Assembly (NCBI RefSeq): GCF_010367455.1
Contig: NZ_WRPR01000148.1
Span: forward strand, 62,001 to 126,000
Origin: Candidatus Laterigemmans baculatus
GTDB lineage: Bacteria; Planctomycetota; Planctomycetia; Pirellulales; Pirellulaceae
Direction: 5' to 3'
DNA length: 64,000 nt
The translations under genes were made by a program, and so were the position numbers. Of the stretch, positions 1-8,563 are shown one piece after another. The notes below the pieces were generated by a model. The model had not been told where the DNA came from, ran no database searches, and was given only the letters and a program-made list of their open reading frames with translations. The stretch's first letter is position 1. Each line of letters starts with the position of its first letter.

Positions 1-2483
1 GTCACGTATTCCGACTTGTAATTGATGATCGTCTCGATCATGGAAATGGGTGCGGGGTCGAGCGAAGTCTCGGCCCGCCCCAGCTTGCCCACCGCCGTTT
101 CCACCTCAGGGATCGACGCGATCCGCTGATCCTGCAGTTGCAACACCTCCAGGGCTGCCCCAATCGAAGCGTGTGGCATGGTGGTGGGCATGTACAGGAA
201 GGAGCCCTCGTCCAGCGGCGGCATGAATTCTTTCCCCAGGCCCGGGAACTGCTCGGCACCCCACTTCCACGCCGTCGATTCGCGCACTTGAGACTGCGAA
301 ATCCCAGCCCGCTCGACTGTCGCCGGAACGACGGCGAACACAGATTCGAACCCGAGCCACGCTGCCAGGCCCGCAAGGATCGTGCACGTCGGAACGGTGA
401 GAAACAAGAGCTTGTGATTCAGGCTCCACCGTAGCAGGGGGGCGTACAAAAATGTCTGGAAGACGTAGAAGGCGCCGAGCACGCTGCCAATGATGACGGT
501 GACGAAGACAAGATTCCGCACCAGCCCCAATTCGGGCCCGAGGGGCAGCCATTCGGTCGTCAACAGGACCCCGACAAGGAGCAAGGCCGCGGCGTTCGCA
601 ATCCAAGGCGCGGCCTGCCGCGCTCGCGAGGGCAGTTTCGGTTCGGCGAGTTTCCAGAGCCCGATGGCAATCAGGACTGCACCCACCCACCATGCCAGCC
701 AAATGGCCGCAGCAATCCCCGCTAGGATCAGTGCCCCGAGGGAGATCTGCCGGAACCGGCCGCGGGATGGGCGGCGTGCCAGCAGCATGTGGGCGACCGG
801 CGGAATGATCGTCAGTGCGACGATGACCGACGCCAGCAGCGCAAAAGTCTTGGTAAACGCGAGGGGGCGAAACAGCTTGCCCTCGGCTCCGATCATCGTG
901 AATACGGGCAAAAAGCTAACGACCGTCGTCGAGACCGCAGTCACCACCGCACTGGCTACTTCGGTCGATCCCCGGTAGATCACCTCCAGGCGACTTTCGC
1001 TCGCATCGGCCTCATCCAAGTGCTTGAGAATGTTCTCGTTGAGAACGATTCCCATGTCGACCATGGTGCCAATTGCGATCGCGATCCCTGATAACGCCAC
1101 CACGTTGGCGTCAACGCCAAACACTCGCATCGCGATGAAGCACATCAACACCGCCAGCGGCAACAGCAGACTGATCAAGAGCGAGCTGCGGAGATTCAGC
1201 AACAGCACGATCACGACGATGATCGTGACCAGGATCTCCTCGACTAGCGCCGTATTGAGCGTGCCGAGTGTCTCGTAGATTAAACCAGTGCGGTCATAGA
1301 ACGGAACGACTGTGACTTGGCTGGTATTGATCCAACGGGGCCACTCGTCTCGCTCTCGGCTGCGTAGCCAGCGTAGCCACTCGTCGTGCCGCAGTTCCTC
1401 TCCCTCGTAGGCTTCGAAGCCTTGTCTCTCGGCAAACGCCACCACCTGCGAGCGGGAAACGTCGCCGTAGTCGACAATAACCTTGGTGGGAAGGCCCGGC
1501 GCGATCTCTTCGATCTTGTCCTTAATGTTACTGATCGCTTCGAGCGGATTGAATCCATACCGGACCACCGCGACGCCACCGACTGCTTCGGCGCCTGCTT
1601 TGTCGAGCGCTCCGCGGCGGAGCGCGGGCCCCATTGAGACTCGTCCCACATCTTTGATCGTTATCGGTACATTGTCGTTGACCCGGACGACGACCTTCGC
1701 CAAATCCTCCGGCTCTTGGACAAAGCCCAGTCCGCGAATCACGTATTCGGCGTTATTGACCTCAATCGTCCGGGCGCCGACGTCCAGATTCGATTTGCGG
1801 ACCGCGTTATAGATCTCGTGGAGATTGACCCCCGCGGCTCGCATCGCATCGGGATCGACATCGATCTGGTATTCCTGAACAAAGCCACCCACACTGGCGA
1901 CCTCGGAAATTCCTTCCGCAGCTAAGAGGCCATAGCGGACGTACCAGTCCTGGATGCTGCGGAGTTCATGGAGATCCCAGCCCGCCGATGGCTGGCCATC
2001 GGGATCACGCCCCTCGAGCGTGTACCAGTAGATTTGTCCCAAGGCTGTGGCGTCTGGGCCGAGCGCTGGTTGGACTCCGTCGGGTAATGTCCCCGATGGC
2101 AAGCTGTTGAGTTTTTCGAGGACGCGGCTGCGTGACCAGTAAAACTCAATGTCCTCATTGAAAATGATGTAGATCGAGGAAAAACCGAACATCGAGTAGC
2201 TGCGGACGGTTTTGACCCCTGGCATGCCGAGCAGCGAGACGGTCAGGGGATAGGTGACCTGATCCTCCACGTCTTGCGGGCTGCGCCCCATCCACTCGGT
2301 GAAGACGATCTGCTGGTTCTCGCCGATGTCGGGAATCGCGTCGGTCGGCACCGGCGAGCGGGGCAGCCCGTACACGTCCCAGTCGAACGGGGCCACGAGC
2401 GCGCCGGCAAATACCACCGCCAGAACAAGCAGCCCCACGACGAGCTTGTTCTCCAAGCAGAAACGAATGATCCAGTTCAACAT
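1..2483 (-). CDS. CusA/CzcA-family RND heavy-metal efflux pump, C-terminus cut by window edge
   Basis: Proton-driven inner-membrane pump of the heavy-metal-efflux RND family, which takes metal ions from the periplasm or cytoplasm and passes them through a CusB-like adaptor to a TolC channel. An ATG at 2483 opens a frame that runs without a stop to base 1, about 827 codons; the family is usually 1040 residues or more, so the C-terminal part lies outside the window. Visible landmarks are the start MLNWIIRF, the porter motif [31 protein letters not shown] and the TM4 motif [14 protein letters not shown] with its conserved Asp. Between the usual TM6 and TM7 (about residues 570-690) lies an insertion with three hydrophobic stretches. 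The adaptor gene is 111 bp upstream on the same strand, so the two form an operon. A Cu/Ag substrate is inferred from that partner; other divalent ions cannot be excluded. Confidence 0.92.
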   Translation of the reverse strand, partial: MLNWIIRFCLENKLVVGLLVLAVVFAGALVAPFDWDVYGLPRSPVPTDAIPDIGENQQIVFTEWMGRSPQDVEDQVTYPLTVSLLGMPGVKTVRSYSMFGFSSIYIIFNEDIEFYWSRSRVLEKLNSLPSGTLPDGVQPALGPDATALGQIYWYTLEGRDPDGQPSAGWDLHELRSIQDWYVRYGLLAAEGISEVASVGGFVQEYQIDVDPDAMRAAGVNLHEIYNAVRKSNLDVGARTIEVNNAEYVIRGLGFVQEPEDLAKVVVRVNDNVPITIKDVGRVSMGPALRRGALDKAGAEAVGGVAVVRYGFNPLEAISNIKDKIEEIAPGLPTKVIVDYGDVSRSQVVAFAERQGFEAYEGEELRHDEWLRWLRSRERDEWPRWINTSQVTVVPFYDRTGLIYETLGTLNTALVEEILVTIIVVIVLLLNLRSSLLISLLLPLAVLMCFIAMRVFGVDANVVALSGIAIAIGTMVDMGIVLNENILKHLDEADASESRLEVIYRGSTEVASAVVTAVSTTVVSFLPVFTMIGAEGKLFRPLAFTKTFALLASVIVALTIIPPVAHMLLARRPSRGRFRQISLGALILAGIAAAIWLAWWVGAVLIAIGLWKLAEPKLPSRARQAAPWIANAAALLLVGVLLTTEWLPLGPELGLVRNLVFVTVIIGSVLGAFYVFQTFLYAPLLRWSLNHKLLFLTVPTCTILAGLAAWLGFESVFAVVPATVERAGISQSQVRESTAWKWGAEQFPGLGKEFMPPLDEGSFLYMPTTMPHASIGAALEVLQLQDQRIASIPEVETAVGKLGRAETSLDPAPISMIETIINYKSEYV

Positions 2484-2594
2484 GGGCGGCGTTTCAAAGG
2501 GCAAAGAGCGGCTAAGGAGGGGCAAGGAGCAGTGCGGGAGCAAGTCGCGGAAGCGAGGCTCGTCGACCACCGCTGGACGGTCCGGCAGAGATGG

Positions 2595-5036
2595 TCAGTG
2601 GGCTGTGTGGTCGACGGAGCGATGGCTGTCTTGCCCACTCGACGCGCCGCTGGCGATTTTCTGCACCCGGTCGGCGCACTTGAGCATGCTGGCGCCGAAG
2701 TAGGGATTCCGCGGCTGGTCGTCCGCCTGCAGCCATGTCGCTCCCTGGTTGCCAAACGCCATGGGGCAGTGGAGCGAGTAGACGGGCCCGGCATCGCCCA
2801 AGCCAAAGTTTTGGACCAGCAGTTCCATTTCCGACGAGAGGGGCGCGAAGGCGGCTCGCAGCGCTTTCAGGTCGGTAGCGCTCTGCAGCTGCGCGACAAT
2901 CTTCTGGAGGTTCGGTCGCTCCCGCCCCCAACGCTCGGCAGCTTCGCCGGTCAGCGGCGCTGCATCGACCGCCGCTAGCGCCGATTGCAAGCGATCGACC
3001 GCTTGGCGAGCCGGTTGCGGTTGATCACCGGCCAAGGCTTGCTGCAGCGCCAGATAGGCCTGCCACAATCCGCCCAACTGCTCCTGAAATTCAGCTGGAA
3101 CCGAGGCGGCGAACCCACCGTGCCCGGCATGCTCCGAGGGTGCCGCCATGAACTGCTCCTGGACTCGCTGCATCGTCCGCTCCATGCCGACGGCGATCCG
3201 CCGCGCCTCGGCAACTTCCTTCGCAGCACTCCCCTCGATCGCGTCGTTGCGGAGCAGCATCGCCAGCTCGTTCCACTGCATCAGGACATGCCCGCTGAGC
3301 AACTCCCCATCGACCTCGCCGAGCGTCTCACCGAACCGCGCAAAGGCGGCTCGCATCTCGGGGAGGCGATCCGTGTTGACCGTTTCCTGGACCGCCGCGT
3401 AAGCGATGTGCAGGGCTTGAAGCTGGGCGAGGAAATCGGCGGGGAGTTGCATCGCCATCCCGCCTGCCATCTCGCCGGCGGTCGGCTCGGCGTCGGTTTT
3501 GGGCGCCTCGCCGCCGCCATGGCCCCCGTGGTCGTGGCCGCCGCCTCCGCCACCTTCGGGCGTCATCATGCTCGGCTTGGCCTGAATCTGCAGAGCACTG
3601 TCAATTTTGAAATTGCCGTTCGTGACGACCATCTCGCCTTCGGACAAGCCACTGCGCACCAAATAGTAATCGCCGGCCCGTGGGCCCAGCACGATCTCAC
3701 GGCCTTCATAAGTCGGCCTGTCACGCTCCGGAACTTCGACATACACGATCGCCCGGGTGCCGGTCAGGAGGACGGCGGAGGTGGGCACGACCAGCGGCGG
3801 CTGTCCCTCGCCGCTGTCGGCCGGGACGTAGCCGAGAGATTCGGCCCGAACCAGCGGCATCCCGCAGATGTCGCACTCGCCCGGCTCGTCCTTGACGACC
3901 TCCGGATGCATCGGGCTGATCCACTTGCCGGCGAGCTGCTCGTCGAGAACCTTACCGCCACGAGCAATTTGTGCTCGCACCACACCACGCACGAACATGT
4001 CGGGCTTCAACTTGCCATGCTCGTTCGCAACGTTCACGCGGACTTTGACCGTTCGCGTGCGGTCGTTGAGAACAGGATCGATGAAGGCGATGCGGCCACT
4101 GAACTCCTCGCCCGGGTAGGCTTCGGTCGTAAACGTCATCTGTTGCCCATACCGCAGCCACTGCAGATCCGACTCGTAGGCATCGAACTTGACCCACACC
4201 TGGTTCAGATCCGCCAGCGTGTAGATCCGCTCGCCGACGCGAACATAATCTCCCTCCTGGCGATGCTTTTCGATCACGATCCCACTCATCGGAGCGTGGA
4301 TCGTGGTGTGATCGGAGGGCTGTTCTTGCTGCTCGATCTGCTTGATCTGTTCGGCCGTCAGCCCCCAGAGGCGGAGCTTGTCGCGGGCCGCTTCGACCAA
4401 ATTCAGGCCTCCGGCGCCCGAGAGGATTCGACTCTGCGGCTCACGTCGCTGCCGCTCATTGCGAACTGCTTGGATCAGTTCTTGCTGAGCCGTGTACAGC
4501 TCGGGGCTGTAGAGGTAGACCATGTGGTCGTCTTCGTTGACCATCACGCCGGTGTAATCGACGTACAGCCGGTCGAGCCGTCCCGGGACCCATGCCGTGA
4601 TGTGCCGCAGCCGCGTTTCATCATAGTCGACTTTGCCGACCATCCTGACTTCCGCCGTCACATAACGCCGCTCGACCGGGACGCTCTGGATGTTCATCAG
4701 CTCCTTGGCGGCGGGGCTGAAGGAGACTTGTCGAAGTCCCGTCAATCCGTCCCCCGCACTTGCGACGGGAACCAGATCCATTCCGCAGATCGGGCACTTG
4801 CCCGGCCGCGGCTGGCGGATTTGCGGATGCATTGAGCAAGTCCAAATCTCTGCCTTGGAGCCTCCAACGGTCTCCACCGAGCCGGCCGCCTGGGGCGCAG
4901 GGCGCTCCCGGTCCGCAATCAGCCAACTGCTGGCAAACCCCAGCAAGAACAGCACGACGGCTCCACCGCCGATCAAGAGGGTGCGGTGACGACGGGCAAG
5001 ATCGCCGGTCGACTGCTGCAGGGAGTGAAAATTCAT
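2595..5036 (-). CDS. CusB-like RND periplasmic adaptor with two metal-binding modules and a duplicated C-terminal domain
   Basis: Membrane-fusion protein that links an RND pump to an outer-membrane TolC channel and hands metal to the pump. The 813 residues are far longer than E. coli CusB (about 400). In order: N-terminal membrane anchor (about 20-40), heavy-metal-binding domain WTCSMHPQI...CPICGMDLVP (about 65-91), barrel-sandwich and hairpin region, a second such domain SPMHPEV...CDICGMPLV (about 371-398) inserted after the beta-barrel, a Gly/His-rich linker (HDHGGHGGG) and two tandem helical segments resembling DUF3347, ending in a Cys-containing YSLHCPMAFGNQ module. It starts with ATG at 5036 and is followed by the cusA homologue. 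Family assignment is strong; copper/silver specificity is inferred from the Met/Cys/His motifs. Confidence 0.93.
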   Translation of the reverse strand: MNFHSLQQSTGDLARRHRTLLIGGGAVVLFLLGFASSWLIADRERPAPQAAGSVETVGGSKAEIWTCSMHPQIRQPRPGKCPICGMDLVPVASAGDGLTGLRQVSFSPAAKELMNIQSVPVERRYVTAEVRMVGKVDYDETRLRHITAWVPGRLDRLYVDYTGVMVNEDDHMVYLYSPELYTAQQELIQAVRNERQRREPQSRILSGAGGLNLVEAARDKLRLWGLTAEQIKQIEQQEQPSDHTTIHAPMSGIVIEKHRQEGDYVRVGERIYTLADLNQVWVKFDAYESDLQWLRYGQQMTFTTEAYPGEEFSGRIAFIDPVLNDRTRTVKVRVNVANEHGKLKPDMFVRGVVRAQIARGGKVLDEQLAGKWISPMHPEVVKDEPGECDICGMPLVRAESLGYVPADSGEGQPPLVVPTSAVLLTGTRAIVYVEVPERDRPTYEGREIVLGPRAGDYYLVRSGLSEGEMVVTNGNFKIDSALQIQAKPSMMTPEGGGGGGHDHGGHGGGEAPKTDAEPTAGEMAGGMAMQLPADFLAQLQALHIAYAAVQETVNTDRLPEMRAAFARFGETLGEVDGELLSGHVLMQWNELAMLLRNDAIEGSAAKEVAEARRIAVGMERTMQRVQEQFMAAPSEHAGHGGFAASVPAEFQEQLGGLWQAYLALQQALAGDQPQPARQAVDRLQSALAAVDAAPLTGEAAERWGRERPNLQKIVAQLQSATDLKALRAAFAPLSSEMELLVQNFGLGDAGPVYSLHCPMAFGNQGATWLQADDQPRNPYFGASMLKCADRVQKIASGASSGQDSHRSVDHTAH

Positions 5037-5295
5037 CGGTCGGTGGATTCCGAACAGCGCTTGCGAGCTGTTTCAATCGCAGGTTCAGGGCGTTTCTCTA
5101 CAGAATAGCCTACCACTGTTTCAGGGCCGGGAATTTGCTTTCTGGGCCGCCGTAGGTGCGGCGCGGATCGCAGCGGTTCTGGCAGCGGGTCGGCCTCAAC
5201 AAAAGCTGGGCATCCCAGCTTCTCGAGTGACCGTCGCGGGAGGGAGCGGGCAACACGCGCGAGGCAGCCAGAAACGCTCCACTGCTGCTGACCGC

Positions 5296-5745
5296 TCAGG
5301 CGTCTGCGATTCGAAAAATTGTCTGCGTGACGCTTTGGCGACCGATGCGAGCTGCGGATGCGTAGAAGGTGCCGGACAGCAACCGCCGGGCCGGAAGGTG
5401 CGGGTGTGCCACAGGGGCTGGCGCGTGTCGCAACACCACCCATCCGCCTGACTTCGTGACGCGGCGGATCTCGTCGAGTGCTCGAAGGCGGAGGGGCGTC
5501 CGTTCCACGATCACAAGGTCGACGCTGTCTGCTGGCAGGGGAATATGCTCTCCGCGTCCCTGGATCAGCCGAGGGATTCGCTGTCCGCGAAGCGGACCTA
5601 AAGTGCGCCGCGTCCGCGGATTCAAATTCCAGGCTCCGCGGTGGCGGCCTTCGCCTCCGATGTCGAGCACGAAGCCGTCCGTGGAACCCTCCAGCAGCCG
5701 CTCGAGATTCACTTTTCCTGCGGAGGTACTGTGAAGACTGGGCAT
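5296..5745 (-). CDS. short SAM-dependent methyltransferase-like protein
   Basis: A 149-residue protein resembling a class I (type 11) methyltransferase core. Seen in the sequence: a motif-I-like stretch VLDIGGEGRHRGAWNLNP near residue 22, the acidic/loop region HIPLPADSVDLVIVERTPL near 65-85, and ALDEIRRVTKSGGWVVL, the usual helix-turn-strand after motif IV. The family is usually 200-250 residues, so this one is short, and its glycine loop is a poor match, so activity is doubtful. I chose ATG 5745, because the frame upstream overlaps GlgX and looks non-coding. It lies 22 bp downstream of the glgX stop on the same strand, so it is probably co-transcribed. The substrate is unknown. Confidence 0.6.
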   Translation of the reverse strand: MPSLHSTSAGKVNLERLLEGSTDGFVLDIGGEGRHRGAWNLNPRTRRTLGPLRGQRIPRLIQGRGEHIPLPADSVDLVIVERTPLRLRALDEIRRVTKSGGWVVLRHAPAPVAHPHLPARRLLSGTFYASAARIGRQSVTQTIFRIADA

Positions 5746-5767
5746 CGAGCAAGCCTGACAACTGCGG

Positions 5768-7945
5768 CTAACGATACATGTGTGTCGCGAGTTCTGTATC
5801 TTCCATGACGACGATACTGTGCGGGTTGACCTGGTAGGCGGTTGCGTGAAACGCGCCTCGGTCGTCTCCGCTTTCAACATCCAGCGGGCTAGGAAGCGAC
5901 GTGTCGATCGCCCGCAGCCAACCAATCGCGGCTACCATGCGTAGATTGAATGCTCGTTGCTCGCCAGAACCGTTGATCATCACGTACAAGTTACGCTCGC
6001 TGGACGAACCGGCACGCAGATGATAGGCGAGAGTTCGAGACTCCGCGGATAAATCAACTTCGGGGGACTGCGCACCGAACCAGCGAATATCGTCTCGCCA
6101 GAAAGTCGAACGCCCAAGCGAGGTGTGCGACTTGCGAAACGCGATCATGCGTTTAAAGAAAGAAAACACCTCCTCGTTCTCCTTCAATCGCCGCCAGTCG
6201 AGCCAAGTCGTTTCGTTGTCCTGATTGTAAGGATTGTTATTGCCTCCCTGCGTCTGCATATATTCGTCACCCATGCGAAACATCGGTGTGCCCGCTGAAA
6301 GCATTAACAAGCAGCAGAAGTTCTTGATCTGACGTTTTCGCACATCGAGAACGTGTTGAGGGGCGTTGATGTCGCCCTCCCAACCGCTGTTGCACCCGTA
6401 TTCAATTGGGCCGTCGGCGTTCTTGTGGCCGTTCGCACCGTTGTGCTTGTCGTTGAATGAAACGAGATCGTAGAGGGTGAACCCGTCGTGGGACGTGATG
6501 TAGTTAATGCTCTGGAAAGGACGAAACGATCGCGACGGATGATCAGGAAATAAGTCGCAGCTTCCGTACAGTCGCGTCATTAGGTCAGAGACCATTCCAG
6601 CGTCTCCACGAACAAACCGCTGGAGCGTGTCCCGATAACGACCGTTCCACTGCATCCAAGTCTGCCCGGGAAACGAGCTGCCGAGTTGATACAATCCCGC
6701 AGCGTCCCATGGTTCCGCGATCAAGCGAATGTCCGCCAACTCGGGATCGCTGGCGATCTGATCGAAAAGCGGTGGTTGTTGCAGACTAATTTTTCCCTCA
6801 GAGTCACGGGAGAAGACCGACGCGAGATCGAATCGGAATCCGTCAACGTGCATTTCTCTAACCCAGTAACGCAAGCTGTCAACGATGAGCGAACGGACAA
6901 TGGGATGCGCAGTGTCGAGCGTATTTCCGGTGCCACTGTAGTTGGCGTAGGGGAATGCCGAATCGCCGGAAGCTACGTAATAGACGTCGTTGTCGATTCC
7001 GCGATAGCAATATGTTGGGCCGCGATGATCGCCTTCGCAGGTATGGTTGAAAACAACATCCAGAATGACTTCGATGCCAGCTGCATGAAGTTCCCGGACC
7101 ATTTCTCGAAACTGGCCGTGTTGCTCGCATGACGACTGATGCGAAGAGTAGGCGTGGTTAGGCGAAAAGAAATTCAGTGGCATGTAACCCCAGTAATTGT
7201 TGTCCTCGGGGTCGAATTGAAATACTGGCATCAATTCAACTGCCGTGATTCCAAGCTCCTTCAGGTAGGCAATTTTCTCGACGACACCAGCAAATGTCCC
7301 TCGATTGTTGGCAACCACATCGGAGGACGGGTGTCGTGTGAACCCTCGCACGTGCATCTCGTAGATCACTAAATCGGAACCATGTCGAATGCGTTGCTCA
7401 CCGGTCCAGTCAAAGGAACAGCGACAGATGTCCAACCGCCCCAGCGGCGCGCGACCGGCATTGGAACCTCGCGACCGCGCTGCCTCCCGATTGAAGCATT
7501 CTGGAAAAAAGACGCTTCGCGCGTAAGGATCCAGCAGAACCTTTTCCGGATCGAACGCGTGCCATTGTAGAACCGCGCCATCAACAGGACCATCGATTTG
7601 GTAGGCGTAGTACTCGGCGTCGCCCGCCTCTGAGATTGGGACACGACAATGCCAGATCGGTCCCGACTTGTTGAGCAGAGGATCAAGCGTCACGGAGATG
7701 CATGGAACACGCAGTTCGTGCTTCTGGTACAACTGAAGAGTGACAGTCGCAGCGTCGCCTGCATATAGCGCAAAGTTGTATTGTTGATCGTGTTCCAGCC
7801 ACGTGACACCAAGCGGTCGCGGTGTACCGTCAGTCTTTTCCCAGAGGGGCACTTTCGCAGGTCGCTCCGAAGTGGAGTCGGTGATACCGGCCCCACAGTG
7901 ATGGCAATGAGACTGACGCGTGTGTTTCATCACGGCTATTTTCAC
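5768..7945 (-). CDS. glgX: glycogen debranching enzyme GlgX / isoamylase-type (GH13)
   Basis: Hydrolyses alpha-1,6 branches of glycogen limit dextrin in the cytoplasm. The 725 residues contain an N-terminal CBM48-like beta-sandwich and the GH13 barrel, with the nucleophile segment DGFRFDLASVFS (about 370), the acid/base segment LIAEPWDAAG (about 411) and the transition-state pair SHDGF (about 483). An unusual N-terminal extension carries the His/Cys cluster HCHHCG at residues 13-18, which E. coli GlgX lacks. ATG 7945 is taken as the start, though ATG 7930 is also possible. It overlaps the upstream coiled-coil gene by 4 bp and precedes the methyltransferase-like gene. A sampled line (6541-6600) has 30 G+C in 60 bases, lower than the flanking metal genes, which hints at a different origin. 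Confidence 0.93.
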   Translation of the reverse strand: MKIAVMKHTRQSHCHHCGAGITDSTSERPAKVPLWEKTDGTPRPLGVTWLEHDQQYNFALYAGDAATVTLQLYQKHELRVPCISVTLDPLLNKSGPIWHCRVPISEAGDAEYYAYQIDGPVDGAVLQWHAFDPEKVLLDPYARSVFFPECFNREAARSRGSNAGRAPLGRLDICRCSFDWTGEQRIRHGSDLVIYEMHVRGFTRHPSSDVVANNRGTFAGVVEKIAYLKELGITAVELMPVFQFDPEDNNYWGYMPLNFFSPNHAYSSHQSSCEQHGQFREMVRELHAAGIEVILDVVFNHTCEGDHRGPTYCYRGIDNDVYYVASGDSAFPYANYSGTGNTLDTAHPIVRSLIVDSLRYWVREMHVDGFRFDLASVFSRDSEGKISLQQPPLFDQIASDPELADIRLIAEPWDAAGLYQLGSSFPGQTWMQWNGRYRDTLQRFVRGDAGMVSDLMTRLYGSCDLFPDHPSRSFRPFQSINYITSHDGFTLYDLVSFNDKHNGANGHKNADGPIEYGCNSGWEGDINAPQHVLDVRKRQIKNFCCLLMLSAGTPMFRMGDEYMQTQGGNNNPYNQDNETTWLDWRRLKENEEVFSFFKRMIAFRKSHTSLGRSTFWRDDIRWFGAQSPEVDLSAESRTLAYHLRAGSSSERNLYVMINGSGEQRAFNLRMVAAIGWLRAIDTSLPSPLDVESGDDRGAFHATAYQVNPHSIVVMEDTELATHMYR

Positions 7946-8379
7946 CCAGCTGAGTTTCTTTCTGCTCGGTCTCCAGAGCGAACCCGCTCGAATTCAAGTT
8001 GAAGATGGAGTAGCTCCGATTGTAAACGATCCACCTGCCAGTGCAGGTGATGCAACGGATCTGATGTAATTTGAGGTTGTTGCGCCCGTTTCAGCGCCAG
8101 TTGAGCCAGTTCGGCGGCGAGTCGCAGTCGCTTGACTTGGTCCTCGCGGATCAATGCCGGGTATTTTGCGTTGATCTCCTCGGCCCATCTCAGTTGCGCT
8201 TCGGCTAGTCGCAGTTCGCTCTCAACCGACTGCAGATGGCTTCTGTGCCAGTCACGGTCGGATGTCGCCCTCGCTTGCTGGATCGACTTCGTTGTGTAGG
8301 CGCAGATGCAACATTCTGCGGCATCACCAGTGGAGCCATCGAAGTAATCCGCCCGAACACTTCGATCCTGGCGACACAC
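7942..8379 (-). CDS. small coiled-coil protein upstream of glgX
   Basis: A 145-residue frame whose stop overlaps the glgX start (ATGA arrangement). From about residue 45 on it is a charged helical coiled coil with heptad-like Leu/Ala spacing, for example SVESELRLAEAQLRWAEEIN and LQSELLHLQLEFERV. This resembles coiled-coil segments of planctomycete proteins that otherwise carry long helical hairpins. The first 40 residues contain a CCIC cluster and no clear signal peptide, so the true start may lie further in. No function is recognised. The 4-bp overlap is the best sign that it is translated and coupled to glgX. Confidence 0.5.
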   Translation of the reverse strand: MCRQDRSVRADYFDGSTGDAAECCICAYTTKSIQQARATSDRDWHRSHLQSVESELRLAEAQLRWAEEINAKYPALIREDQVKRLRLAAELAQLALKRAQQPQITSDPLHHLHWQVDRLQSELLHLQLEFERVRSGDRAERNSAG

Positions 8380-8563
8380 CGACTGGGTCGGCGATTCATG
8401 GTGACCTCTGTTTTAGCGAACATGGCTCGGCACTAAATGGACAGCGGCTCTCCCTCGCCAACGCCTAGTACTTGCAGGCTCTCCCGGAAAATTAAGGTCT
8501 TTTCAGTATGTGACGCTCTGGGACGCGTGCTGCGACGCTAGGCAGGTGTTGAGTGGCATGGGA

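Noticed and set aside
2985-4835. 616-codon plus-strand open frame opposite the CusB-like gene
   Set aside because: It lies wholly antisense to a well supported adaptor gene and shows no motif; it is a by-product of G+C-rich codon use.
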